Positions 26,115 through 35,900 of a stretch of DNA of 64,000 nucleotides are shown piece by piece. The stretch is taken from contig JACKNV010000013.1 in NCBI GenBank assembly GCA_024234735.1, positions 1-64,000 of the forward strand, in the 5' to 3' direction. The notes under the pieces were generated by a model, which worked only from the letters and a program-made list of their open reading frames with translations, did not search any database and was not told the DNA's origin. A program made the position numbers and the translations under genes. Positions within the stretch are counted from its first letter, which is position 1, and every line of letters starts with the position of its first letter. This DNA is from Pseudomonadales bacterium (GTDB lineage Bacteria; Pseudomonadota; Gammaproteobacteria; Pseudomonadales; Halieaceae).

Positions 26115-27025
26115 TGACCTCGCGCGACCTGGCAGGCTATGCCGGCAAACCGCCCCACCCCGGCTGGCCGGGGTCGGCGCGCCTGGCCCTCCAGTTCGTG
26201 CTCAACATTGAAGAGGGCGCTGAATCCTGCGTACTCAACGGGGATGCGTGCTCAGAGGCCTATCTGCACGAGTTGCCCGGCCGACCCGCGCGCCAGGGGC
26301 AGCGGGACCTCAGCGTCGAGAGCCTGTACGAATACGGTTCCAGGGCCGGCGTGTGGCGCATTCTGGAACTGTTCCGTTCCCGCGACCTGCCGCTCACGGC
26401 GTTCGCCGTGGGCCGGGCGCTGGAGCTCAATCCGGCGATCGGCGCGGCGCTTCACGACGATGGGCACGAGATCGCCGGGCACGGCTATCGGTGGCTGGAT
26501 TATCACGACATCCCGGCGGATGTGGAACGACAGCATATCAGCATGACCGTCGAGGCCATCCGGCACAGCTGCGGCAAACGACCGGTGGGCTGGTATACCG
26601 GCAGGGTCAGCCCCAATACCCGCCGCCTGCTACAGGCGGAGGGCGGCTTCCTGTATACCTCGGATGCATACAATGATGACCTCCCCTACTGGGCTGAAGA
26701 CTCTTCGCTGCTGGTGATACCCTATACCCTGGTAAATAACGATGCCCGCTACCTGTGGCCCAACGGCTTCGCCAGTGGTGACGAGTTCTTCGGCTTTCTC
26801 AGGGACGGGTTCGACCAGCTGTGGATGGAGGGTGCAACCAGCCCCAAGATGATGACAGTTGGCCTGCACGGCCGCATCAGCGGCCAGCCGGCCAGGGCCC
26901 ATGCGCTGGCCCGTTTTCTCGAATACGTCGCCGCCCGGGATGCTGTGTGGACCTGCCGGCGTGAAGAGATCGCCCGCCACTGGCACGCCTGTGGGCCCAG
27001 GCCACCGGACGGCACAGCGCGTTAG
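26114..27025 (+). CDS. Polysaccharide deacetylase family protein
   Basis: The 303-aa protein is a NodB-type deacetylase of the PuuE/HpPgdA branch: LALQFVLNIEEGAESCVLNG near residue 25, then LYEYGSRAGVWRILELF and DDGHEIAGHGYRWLDYHDI with the metal-ligand His residues. A late GLHGRISGQPARA follows. Relatives remove acetyl or formyl groups from amides or act as allantoinases. It is coupled to a GNAT gene (TGATG overlap), so the pair may add and remove an acetyl group on a related substrate. That pairing is inference. Confidence 0.88.
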   Translation: MTSRDLAGYAGKPPHPGWPGSARLALQFVLNIEEGAESCVLNGDACSEAYLHELPGRPARQGQRDLSVESLYEYGSRAGVWRILELFRSRDLPLTAFAVGRALELNPAIGAALHDDGHEIAGHGYRWLDYHDIPADVERQHISMTVEAIRHSCGKRPVGWYTGRVSPNTRRLLQAEGGFLYTSDAYNDDLPYWAEDSSLLVIPYTLVNNDARYLWPNGFASGDEFFGFLRDGFDQLWMEGATSPKMMTVGLHGRISGQPARAHALARFLEYVAARDAVWTCRREEIARHWHACGPRPPDGTAR

Positions 27026-27093
27026 CAGGGATCGGTCTCGCCGGGCATCAGCACACCCAATCCATTGGCAGGAGCAATCAGGGAACACACGCG

Positions 27094-28812
27094 ATGGACG
27101 CGAGTACCGTAGAGAAAACGCTGTCGTGCGATGAAGCGCGCTCCGGCAAGCTCGGCCTGGCCCTCTCCGGTGGCGGCTTCCGGGCAGCGCTGTTCCACAT
27201 CGGTGTACTGGCCCGGCTGGCGGAACGCGACCTGTTGCGCCATGTCGCGGTGATATCCACGGTCTCCGGCGGATCGATAATCGGCGCTTTCTATTATCTC
27301 AAGGTCAAGCAATTGCTGGAGGGCACGCGCGCCGACGGGCTGCAGCCCTGCGCGGAGGCCTACCGGACACTGGTACGGGAACTGGAGCTGGAATTTCTGC
27401 CGGCGATGCAGCGCAACCTGCGTATCCTCACCTTCGCCGACCGCTTTGACAATGCGCGCATGCTCGCCAGCGAATTCTCGTCCAGCGAGCGTCTCGCGAA
27501 ACTGTTCGACACCTGTTTCTTCCCCGCCGCTGCAGGCGACGGTCGAACCCTGCTCAAGGATCTGCCTATCCAGCCCGCGGCGGGGGTGCAGGCAGTGGCG
27601 CCGTTACTGCTCCTCAACGCCACCGCCCTGAACACCGGGCACCAGTTCCAGATGACCGGCGGCTTCGTGGGCGAAACCGAGCCGTCCTCGGTAGCCGGCG
27701 GCACTGCCGCCATGCCCAGGCTGCCGCGGCTGGAGATGGGTGACCCGGCGCTTTCCCTGCGCCAGCGGCACCGCCTGCACCAGCTCTCACTGGGAGAGGC
27801 CGTGGCGGCTTCCTGCTGTGTGCCGGGCCTGTTCGAGCCCTTCAGCCTGGAAGGCCTGTACCGGGACGATCAGGGTAACGCTGTGACCGTGCGCCTGGTC
27901 GACGGCGGTATCTTCGACAACCAGGGCCTGGTAGCGCTGTTCGAGGAACACTGCAGCCATTTCATCTGCAGCGACGCCTCCGAATCCCTGCAGTGGCAGC
28001 CGCAACCGACGGAACTGATCCACCAGGTGGCGATGCGTGCCAACGATATCATGATGGATCGCATCCGCCACGAAACCATGGCCGAATTGCCCCGCGAGCG
28101 GCCCGACCGCTATGCGGTCTTCACCCTCGGAGAGGACGACGGCAGCACGGCATTGGGCGCCGACAGCAGCGACTTTCTGCAGGCGCTGCGAGCCATTCGC
28201 ACCGATCTCGATGCTTTTTCAGACCTGGAGGCCTGGTCGCTGATGTATCACGGCTTCTCCCTCAGCGGTATGCGCCTGGGCGAGGCCACCGCGGACGATG
28301 CGCGGTCGGGCGAGGGAGAGGACTGGCGCTTTCGCCGCATTGAAGCACTGGCGGATGACCCCGCCCAACGCAGGCGCCTGTTGCGCCACCTGGAGGTGGG
28401 CTCACGCCAGTTCCTCAAGGTGTTTTACCTAGGCAGGCCGATGCCCTGGGTGGTGATTGCGCTGCTGTCGCTGATCCCGCTGGGCCTGCTGGCCCTGTTT
28501 ATCTACCTGCTGCCACCGATTCCCCGCAGCGCCTGGCTGGTGCTGGGCGTCATCGCCCTCACTGCGGTCGCCTTCATCCAGAATACCCGTATCGTCGAGT
28601 GGCTGGACCAGGTGCAGTGGCTGCGACCCGTGCGGCGCAAACTGGCCAATACCCTCAGGCCTGTCGGCGCCACCATGCTGCTGGGCGCTCTCGGCGCGCT
28701 GTCGAGCTGGATCAACCTGCGCATCTTCAACCGCCTGTTCCTGCGTTACGGCCGCCTGCGCGATCAATCGAAGCCGCGCCACAACATGCTGCGCAGCAGC
28801 GGTAACCTGTAG
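27094..28812 (+). CDS. Patatin-like phospholipase with C-terminal membrane segments
   Basis: The 572-aa protein starts with the patatin glycine-rich loop (LALSGGGFRAALFHIGVL, residues 22-39). The likely nucleophile is Ser61 in STVSGGSIIG, and the catalytic Asp is Asp270 in VDGGIFDNQG. These form a Ser-Asp lipid acyl hydrolase dyad. After about residue 445 there are two or three membrane helices (VVIALLSLIPLGLLALFIYL; SAWLVLGVIALTAVAF), then an amphipathic tail. The membrane part is not typical of small patatins such as RssA. Its last 49 bases overlap the cytochrome b561 gene on the other strand. Confidence 0.9.
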   Translation: MDASTVEKTLSCDEARSGKLGLALSGGGFRAALFHIGVLARLAERDLLRHVAVISTVSGGSIIGAFYYLKVKQLLEGTRADGLQPCAEAYRTLVRELELEFLPAMQRNLRILTFADRFDNARMLASEFSSSERLAKLFDTCFFPAAAGDGRTLLKDLPIQPAAGVQAVAPLLLLNATALNTGHQFQMTGGFVGETEPSSVAGGTAAMPRLPRLEMGDPALSLRQRHRLHQLSLGEAVAASCCVPGLFEPFSLEGLYRDDQGNAVTVRLVDGGIFDNQGLVALFEEHCSHFICSDASESLQWQPQPTELIHQVAMRANDIMMDRIRHETMAELPRERPDRYAVFTLGEDDGSTALGADSSDFLQALRAIRTDLDAFSDLEAWSLMYHGFSLSGMRLGEATADDARSGEGEDWRFRRIEALADDPAQRRRLLRHLEVGSRQFLKVFYLGRPMPWVVIALLSLIPLGLLALFIYLLPPIPRSAWLVLGVIALTAVAFIQNTRIVEWLDQVQWLRPVRRKLANTLRPVGATMLLGALGALSSWINLRIFNRLFLRYGRLRDQSKPRHNMLRSSGNL

Positions 28813-29261
28813 CGCCACTGGATCCACAACACCGCCAGGACATGCACCGCCGCCGCGGCGATCAGCGCGTTGCCGAGGATCTCGTGGAGGTCTTCCACCC
28901 AGTCCTCCCCCCAGAAGGCATCGAGACCGTGCATCCAGCCGGTGACGCCCAGGGAGAGCACCAGCGCCAGCAACAGCAGAATCATCCAGCCCGCCAGCGG
29001 GCTGTGGCCGCTGTGCTCGCGGTAATCCGCCGCAAAATCCTGCAGGGAGGCGACGACACGCCGTGGACCGACCACGAAACTGCGAAAACGGGCATTGTCG
29101 GGACCGACAAAGCCCCACAGGATACGCACCAGCACCAGCGCACAGAGGGCGTAGCCCAACCATCGATGAGGTGCCTCGCCGCCTTCCAGCAGCCAGTAGT
29201 TCAGGGCAATACCGAGGGCGAGACTCCAGTGGAACAGGCGAACGAATCGGTCCCAGAGCAC
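28764..29261 (-). CDS. Cytochrome b561-type membrane protein
   Basis: The 165-aa protein has four membrane helices with the haem-ligand histidines of the Ni/Fe-hydrogenase cytochrome b/b561 class (DRFVRLFHWSLALGIALNYW; HRWLGYALCALVLVRILWGF; DLHEILGNALIAAAAVHVLA). It would move electrons across the inner membrane. The start appears to be GTG, three bases after the stop of a PepSY-domain gene, so the pair is an operon. Its 3' end overlaps the patatin gene by 49 bases in antisense. Confidence 0.9.
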   Translation of the reverse strand: MLWDRFVRLFHWSLALGIALNYWLLEGGEAPHRWLGYALCALVLVRILWGFVGPDNARFRSFVVGPRRVVASLQDFAADYREHSGHSPLAGWMILLLLALVLSLGVTGWMHGLDAFWGEDWVEDLHEILGNALIAAAAVHVLAVLWIQWRYRLPLLRSMLWRGFD

Positions 29262-29264
29262 CCG

Positions 29265-29543
29265 CTAGTCCAGTTCCTTCTTGACGATGCTGCCGGTCTT
29301 GGCGTCGAAATAGACTTCGACCTTGTGCTGCACACCGGACTTGTCCAGTTCCCAGCCGTAGATTTCATAGCACTCGTCGTCGACCTTGAATGTCTTGATG
29401 GCGAAGCCATACTCGTTGACGATTTTCTTCTGCAGGTCGAACACACTCATCCATTCGCTTTCGGGGTATTTCGGGCAATCCGCGCCGGCCAGCGCAAACG
29501 GCGCGGCAAGGCACAGGGGGATGGCGAGCAGGTGATTTTTCAT
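29265..29543 (-). CDS. Secreted PepSY-domain protein
   Basis: The 92-aa product has a signal peptide (LLAIPLCLAAPFALAGADC). A single PepSY domain follows (VFDLQKKIVNEYGFAIKTFK; YEIYGWELDKSGVQHKVEVY; FDAKTGSIVKKELD). Such proteins commonly pair with cytochrome b561 and bind or regulate redox or metal proteins in the periplasm. It lies directly upstream of the b561 gene. Confidence 0.9.
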   Translation of the reverse strand: MKNHLLAIPLCLAAPFALAGADCPKYPESEWMSVFDLQKKIVNEYGFAIKTFKVDDECYEIYGWELDKSGVQHKVEVYFDAKTGSIVKKELD

Positions 29544-29684
29544 GATGGTGTCCTCGGTGAATGTCAGGGCGTAATGTAATGTAACTGATAATCAATCGCA
29601 ACATATGCATGATGCCGGCAGCGCCCTGGCGCGAACTATCCTGTAAGCTCTGCGAGACCGGCAATATACCTGAAGGAGACTGGT

Positions 29685-30836
29685 GTGGGCGATGCCATCA
29701 GACCGTTTACCGTGACCATCCCGGAGCCCGAACTGGCGGACCTGCGGCAGCGCCTGCAGCGCACGCGGTGGCCCGAGCGCGAGACTGTTGCGGGCTGGGA
29801 GCAGGGCCTGCCCCTGGCCTACGCCCGGGAACTCGCGGACTACTGGGCCGGTGACTACGACTGGCGCCGCTGCGAGGCACAACTCAACACCTGGCCACAA
29901 TACATCACGGCCATCGACGGCGTCGACATCCACTTCATTCACCGCACCAGCCCGGAGCCGGGCGCCCTGCCCCTGGTGCTCACCCACGGCTGGCCCGGCT
30001 CGATACTTGAGTTTCGCAAGGTGATAGACGCCCTGGCGGACCCGGCGGCGCACGGCGGCGACCCCCGGGACGCCTTCCACGTGGTGGTGCCTTCCATCCC
30101 CGGCTATGGTTTCTCCGGCAAGCCGGCACAGCCCGGAACAGGCGCCGCGAAGATCGGCCGCATGTGGGGCCAGCTGATGGCCCGGCTGGGCTATGGGCGC
30201 TACGTGGCCCAGGGGGGCGACTGGGGCAGCATGATCACCCAGGAAATAGCGCTGAGCGAGGCAGGGCACTGCGCGGGCATCCACATCACCCTGCCGATTA
30301 TTGCGCCGGACCCCGCCACCATGGACGAGCTGACACCGGCGGAACAATCGGCACTGGAGGCGATGGCCTTTTACAACGAACACGATTCGGGCTACTCCAA
30401 GCAGCAGTCCACCCGCCCGCAAACCCTGGGCTACGCCCTGGCGGATTCGCCCGTGGGGCAGATGGCATGGGTGGTGGAGAAGTACTACGCCTGGACCGAC
30501 TGCGAACGGGATGGGGAGAAGCATCCGGAGCACGCCCTCAGCCGCGACGAGTTGCTCGACACGGTAATGTTCTACTGGCTGACCAACTCGGCGGCAAGCT
30601 CAGCCCGCCTGTACTGGGAAAGCTTCACCCGTCTCAACCTGGACCCGGTCAACATGCCCACCGGCTGTACCATCTTTCCCAGAGAGATCATGCGCCCCAG
30701 CCGTCGCTGGGCGGAAAAGCGTTTCTCCAACATTGTGTTCTGGAACGAGCCGGAGCGCGGCGGCCACTTCGCCGCACTGGAGCAGCCGGACACCCTGGTG
30801 GCGGACATCCGCGACTGCTTTCGCGGCCTGCGTTGA
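29685..30836 (+). CDS. Epoxide hydrolase (EHN-type alpha/beta hydrolase)
   Basis: The 383-aa enzyme starts at GTG, with AAGGAG six to seven bases upstream. The N-terminal EHN domain is clear (FTVTIPEPELADLRQRLQRT; RWPE). The hydrolase core has HGWPGSILEF (the HGxP oxyanion motif), nucleophile Asp179 in QGGDWGSM and catalytic His361 in GGHFAALEQP. The family adds water to an epoxide through an ester on the Asp. It stands alone between a leftward PepSY/b561 pair and a leftward lipoprotein gene. It is probably detoxifying or part of lipid or terpene use. Confidence 0.93.
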   Translation: MGDAIRPFTVTIPEPELADLRQRLQRTRWPERETVAGWEQGLPLAYARELADYWAGDYDWRRCEAQLNTWPQYITAIDGVDIHFIHRTSPEPGALPLVLTHGWPGSILEFRKVIDALADPAAHGGDPRDAFHVVVPSIPGYGFSGKPAQPGTGAAKIGRMWGQLMARLGYGRYVAQGGDWGSMITQEIALSEAGHCAGIHITLPIIAPDPATMDELTPAEQSALEAMAFYNEHDSGYSKQQSTRPQTLGYALADSPVGQMAWVVEKYYAWTDCERDGEKHPEHALSRDELLDTVMFYWLTNSAASSARLYWESFTRLNLDPVNMPTGCTIFPREIMRPSRRWAEKRFSNIVFWNEPERGGHFAALEQPDTLVADIRDCFRGLR

Positions 30837-30910
30837 ACACAGCGCCGCGCTGGCGGGTACGCTGCGGGGCCCAGGGCGGTGCCGCTCGTCGCTACCCCCC
30901 TTGGATGCCA

Positions 30911-32719
30911 TCACTGGGTATCGAAGAAGGTCACCTTGTAGCTCGGCGGCCCGATGGAACCGGGGGTGCCCGCGCAGGTAAAGGTACTGGTCGCGTCATC
31001 GAAAGGATAAGTGTAAGCGGTGGGGCAGGCCTGCTTGAGGAATACCAGCCAGGGCTGGGCGATCTCCACCCACTTGGGATTGCTGGCGTAACAACCGTTG
31101 TCGGCTCCACCAAAGGAGGGGCTGAGCACCGCCGGCCAATCCTGGAAATCGGCGGCCGCGCTGGTCGCGCAGCCGCAGCAATCCGTTACCGCGGCATTGC
31201 TGTAGCAGGACTGTGCCTGCTCCGGCGCCGGTGCCCCGGCCGGCTGGGTGCAGATATGGAAGTTGGTATGGGTGCTCATGCTGCCGTCGGAATTCGCCAC
31301 CGTTTCCGCGCAGTTCAGAGGCGCTCCATAGGGCTCGAAGGGGCTCTTGTTGTTGATCGATGAACCGCAGATCTGGTCGGCGCTCCACCAGCCCAGGTGC
31401 GTACCGCACACCTTGGTGTACTGCTGGTCCTTCTTCGCATTCAATGCCAGGCCGCACAGCTGGCCGGCTGCCGAGCAGTCGGTATCGGAGCTGCATTCAC
31501 AGTTGCCCAGTGAATTGGGGCTGTTGCCGTCCGGACACTGGCCGTCAGTGGCTATCGTGGCGGGTCTCACGTTGCGCAGCAGGCTGCTGTAATCCACGCT
31601 GTCCACCGTCGGGTTCACCTGCCAGCTGCAGGGCGAGAGGCTGCCCGCCTGGGTAGCGCTGCCCGGCCCGGCGCAGGAATACGGGTCGCTGCTGTCGGCC
31701 TCGAAGCTGCCGGCATCGGGCACAAACGAAGCGGCGACATTGATGCCGTTGATGATACTGATGTCATAGAAATCGGGGCCCGGCACCGGCGCCGCCGACT
31801 GGTTGCTGAGGGTGAATTCCAACAGGGTGTTGGGCGGGTTGCCACCGGTGCCCGTCGGGCAATTCTCGTTGGCTTTACTGCCGCAGTCGCCGGTGTGGCA
31901 TTGTTGCCCGCTATCGTTGCAGCCGGTGCGCGCAAACATATTGCCACTCCACTGGATGTCCCTGCCCGCCTCCGGAGCGGGGAAGCACAGCAGCGATGCG
32001 CCCTGCGTTGGCGCCAGCTTCATCTGGCCGACACTCAGCGCCGGCGGGTTCCAGTAGCAGAACTTGTCGTTGGTATTGCACTGCGCGACCGTGCCGCAGT
32101 CGGTACTCGCGGCGCAGCCACAGGAACCGGCCTTCGAGGTCGCCGGGTTCGCGCCGATGCAGGAGCCGGGTGCGGCCGTGGGGCAGTCCGCATCCGTCAG
32201 GCAGGACAGCGTGCCCGCGGTCACCCCCAGCCAGATCTCCTCGCTGGAGTGATTGTTGATGGTGAAAGCCCGCTCGTCGCTGTCACAGGTTTCCCGGGAG
32301 GTGGCAGGCACGGTGTACTCGCCCAGTTGCTCCAGTAAAACGCCATCCGAGTGCAGGGAGAGGCCGATGGAGTCTCCGACCCCGGCGCACAGGGACAGGC
32401 CGAGGAAGCTGCCGTCTTCGTGGGCAGGGGAGGAATCCTGCGTGCAATCCTGCTCGTCGCCGGAGCCCGCCCGGCTGAGGTTGGTGCCCACCACGGTGCC
32501 TGTCGCAGTGAGGTAGCCCTGCGAACTCACGACAACCACGCGCCCGTTACTGTCGGGGCTGGATATATAGACCCTGCCCGCGGGGTCGGGATTTTCGTCA
32601 CCGACCATCGCGACGGCGTTCGAGGAATTGTCCGAGCAGCCGTTGAGCAGTGCAAACACTGCCGGCCAGCATACCGCGAGCACTACCAGCGGCCAGCGGC
32701 CGCGCCCCCTGCGCCCCAT
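30911..32719 (-). CDS. Cysteine-rich lipoprotein with thaumatin-like domain
   Basis: The 602-aa protein has a signal peptide with lipobox LLNGC (lipidated Cys28). From about residue 145 it follows the thaumatin fold: FTINNHSSEEIWLGV; WSGNMFARTGCNDSGQQCHT; GDCGSKANENCPTG; PPNTLLEFTLSNQ; DFYDISIINGINV; and near the end CPTAYTYPFDDATSTFTC, which is the family signature. It has about 36 Cys in total. Two inserted Cys-rich stretches (CLTDADCP to CGCAASTDC; CECSSDTDCSAAGQLC) make it more than twice the usual TLP length. The start has only a weak ribosome-binding site. Thaumatin-like proteins bind or cleave glucans in plants and fungi; the bacterial role is unknown. Confidence 0.82.
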   Translation of the reverse strand: MGRRGRGRWPLVVLAVCWPAVFALLNGCSDNSSNAVAMVGDENPDPAGRVYISSPDSNGRVVVVSSQGYLTATGTVVGTNLSRAGSGDEQDCTQDSSPAHEDGSFLGLSLCAGVGDSIGLSLHSDGVLLEQLGEYTVPATSRETCDSDERAFTINNHSSEEIWLGVTAGTLSCLTDADCPTAAPGSCIGANPATSKAGSCGCAASTDCGTVAQCNTNDKFCYWNPPALSVGQMKLAPTQGASLLCFPAPEAGRDIQWSGNMFARTGCNDSGQQCHTGDCGSKANENCPTGTGGNPPNTLLEFTLSNQSAAPVPGPDFYDISIINGINVAASFVPDAGSFEADSSDPYSCAGPGSATQAGSLSPCSWQVNPTVDSVDYSSLLRNVRPATIATDGQCPDGNSPNSLGNCECSSDTDCSAAGQLCGLALNAKKDQQYTKVCGTHLGWWSADQICGSSINNKSPFEPYGAPLNCAETVANSDGSMSTHTNFHICTQPAGAPAPEQAQSCYSNAAVTDCCGCATSAAADFQDWPAVLSPSFGGADNGCYASNPKWVEIAQPWLVFLKQACPTAYTYPFDDATSTFTCAGTPGSIGPPSYKVTFFDTQ

Positions 32720-32767
32720 ACCTGCATCCCCATGTCTTGTTATGCGAGCGCCAGTATATCAACTTAC

Positions 32768-32781
32768 CGGTGGTACCACCG
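32768..32781. promoter_or_regulatory. Perfect 14-bp palindrome in divergent promoter region
   Basis: CGGTGGTACCACCG is a perfect palindrome. It lies about 50 bases upstream of the thaumatin-like lipoprotein start and 137 bases upstream of the RND pump start. It has the size of an operator for a dimeric repressor that could control one or both genes. No regulator gene is adjacent. Confidence 0.45.
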
Positions 32782-32918
32782 TTGTTTCATCGCTGCCTGC
32801 TCTCATCGTAAAATACCGCAATGCCACCGCCGCCTGCCAGGATTCATCCATGAGATCGTGGCCGCACCAGTGCCGCTGCTGGCGGGTGAAGCATGAATAC
32901 ATTCCCGACAAAAGGTAA

Positions 32919-35900
32919 ATGGAACCAGGAAAGGTGAACAGCAGTTTCGAGTCAGTGATGAGGTATACCCTGCGGGGCGGGCTCCCGGTGGCGCTGTTCG
33001 TCATCGGCCTGGCGGCAGGCGCGCTGGCCCTGGTGTTTACTCCCCGGGAGGAGGAGCCGCAGATCGTCGTCCCCATGGTCGATGTCCTGGTCAATGCCCC
33101 CGGGCTGAGCGCCCGCCAGGTCGAACGCCAGGTGACCGTGCCGCTGGAGAAACTGCTCGCCCAGATTCCGGGGGTCGAACACGTCTATTCGAGCTCGGCG
33201 ACCGGGCAGGCCTCGGTGACCCTCGCCTTCTACGTGGGCCAGGATCGCGAGGACTCAATTCTCAACACCTATAACAAGCTGCACTCCAATCTCGACCGTA
33301 TTCCGCCGGTGGTGAGCGACTGGGTGGTCAAGCCGATCGAGGTGGACGACGTGCCGATAGTGGTGCTGGCGCTGTGGAGCACCGACCCGCAACGCTACAG
33401 CGATTTTGAGCTGCGGCGAGCGGCCGAGGAGATCTCCACGGCCCTGCAGGCCATTCCCCAGACCAGCGAGGTGAACATCGCCGGGGGCAGGCCGCGAACT
33501 GTCCGCATCCTGGTCGACCCGGAAGCGCTGGCGGCGCGCCGGACCACTGCCGCCGATATCGTCGACGCACTGGCCGTATCCAACCTGCTGCAGTCCGCCG
33601 GCAACTGGACGGCGGGCAATCGCTCTATCGCGCTGGAGGCCGGCGACCACTTGCGTACTGCCAGCGAGCTTGAGCAAATGGTAGTCAACGTAATAGACGG
33701 CACACCGGTATTCCTCCAGGATGTCGCGCGGGTGGTCGACGGCCCCGCCGAGGCCGATGCCTATTCCTGGATCGACCTCTACACACCGGGCGAGCAATCC
33801 GAACCGCTGCGAGATCGACCAATGGTGGCCATTTCGATCGCCAAGCAGCGCGGCGCCAATGCGGTGTCGGTGGCCCGGGCCGTGCACACCACCATGCAAC
33901 GCCTGCAACAGGAGGTGCTGCCGCCGCATATCCGTGTCGAAGTGCTGCGCGACTACGGCGAGACCGCCAATGACAAGGTCAATAACCTGGCCAGTAGCCT
34001 GGCTTTCGCCATCTTCACCGTGGTGCTCTTTATCGGCCTGTTTCTCGGCTGGCGTCCCGCCCTGGTGGTGGGCCTGGCGGTACCTATCTGTTACGGCATC
34101 ACCCTCGCCCTGGACATGGCGCTGGGCTACACCATCAACCGGGTAACCCTGTTCGCGCTGATTCTATCCCTGGGCCTGCTGGTGGACGACCCGATTACCG
34201 GCGTGGACAACATCTCCCGCTTCATGGCGGACACAACGCGCTCCGTGCAGGAACGCGTGATTGCCGCGATGGCGGAAATTCGCACCCCGTTGCTGATGTC
34301 CACGCTAACCATCATCGTGGCCTTTCTCCCGCTGGCGTTCATCACCGGGATGATGGGGCCCTACATGGCACCGATGGCCTTCAACGTGCCGGTGAGTGTT
34401 ATCAGCAGTACGGTGGTCGCCTTCCTGGTGACACCCTGGCTGGCCTGCAAGCTGTTGCGCGAGACTTCCCCCGGGGTACAGGAGGCGGTTTCGGCGGCAC
34501 CGGAGGCGTCGCCCTACGGCCGCCTGATGGCGCCGATACTCGATCGACGCGCGCGGGCCAAAGCGGTGCTGGGGGTGGTGCTGGTACTGTTTCTTGCCAC
34601 CCTGAGCCTGCCGCTGCTGCGCCTGGTCCCGCTCAAGCTGCTGCCGTTCGACAACAAGAACGAGGTGCAGATACTCATCGACATGCCTGAAGACAGCAGC
34701 CTCGAGCAGACCGCCGCGACCACCCGGGAGGTGGCCAACCAGGTGGCGAGGTTGCCGGAGGTCAGGGCGGTTGCGGCCTTCGTCGGCGAGCCCTCCCCTA
34801 TCGATTTCAACGGCATGGTGCGTCGCTATTACCAGCGTACCGCCCCGCACCTGGCGGAACTGCGGGTGACGCTCGCCGGGCGCAACGAGCGCTCGCACCA
34901 GTCGCACGCCATCGTGTTACGCCTGCGGGAGCTACTCTCCTCCTACCAGGTGGAAGGGGTCAGGATCAAGGTGGTGGAAGTGCCGCCGGGACCCCCGGTC
35001 ATGAGCACCCTGGTGGGCGAGGTGTACGGCGATACCCTGACGCCCTACGCCGTGCAGGAGCACGCGGCCCGCGCCCTGATCGAACGCCTGGCCCGCGAAC
35101 CGCTGGTGACCGAGGTGGATTCCAGCATGACCGACGAGCAGCCGCGACTGCGCCTGGTGGTCGACAAGCCCAAGGCCGCGCTCTCCGGTATCTCCACCGG
35201 CGACATCGCCCAGACCCTGGCCATGGCCAACCGCGGTTATGTGGCAGGGTTCATGCAACTGGAGCGGGAGGCCAACCCCCTGCCTATCGAGCTGCGGCTG
35301 GCTCCGGAGGAGCGGGTGTCCCGCCACGACTTCGAGCGCCTGCAGGTGAAAGGGCGCTCCGGGGTGGCCAAGAGCGGCACTGCCCAGGGGCTGGAGTCGG
35401 CGCCCCAGCCACTGGTTTCCCTGGGGGAAGTCGTGGCGTTCGAGCGAAGCGCAGCCGACCAGGTCATCTATCACAAAGACCTGCGCCCGGTGGTCTACGT
35501 GACCGCGGAACTCAATGGCCGCACCCCGGCGGAGGTGATATCCGACGTGCAGGCGGATCTCGGTGAGCCGCCAGGTGACGCCAGTGACTGGCAACAGCGT
35601 ACCTATCTCGAAAACGGCGGTGGCGACGGCTGGCAGTTGCCAGAGGGAACCGAGGTGGTTTGGTCCGGCGAGGGCGAGTGGCGGATTACCCTGGACGTAT
35701 TTCGCGACATGGGCCTGGGTTATCTGTTTGCGCTGCTCGCGATCTTCGCCGTGCTGCGCCTGCAAACGGGTACGACCTCGCTGTCGCTCATCATCATGTC
35801 GGCCATCCCCCTGACAGTGATCGGCATCATGCCCGGCTTCTGGCTGATGAACCAGTTCGGGGAACGCGTGGTGGCCGGCGCGCCGGACCCGGTGCTGTTC

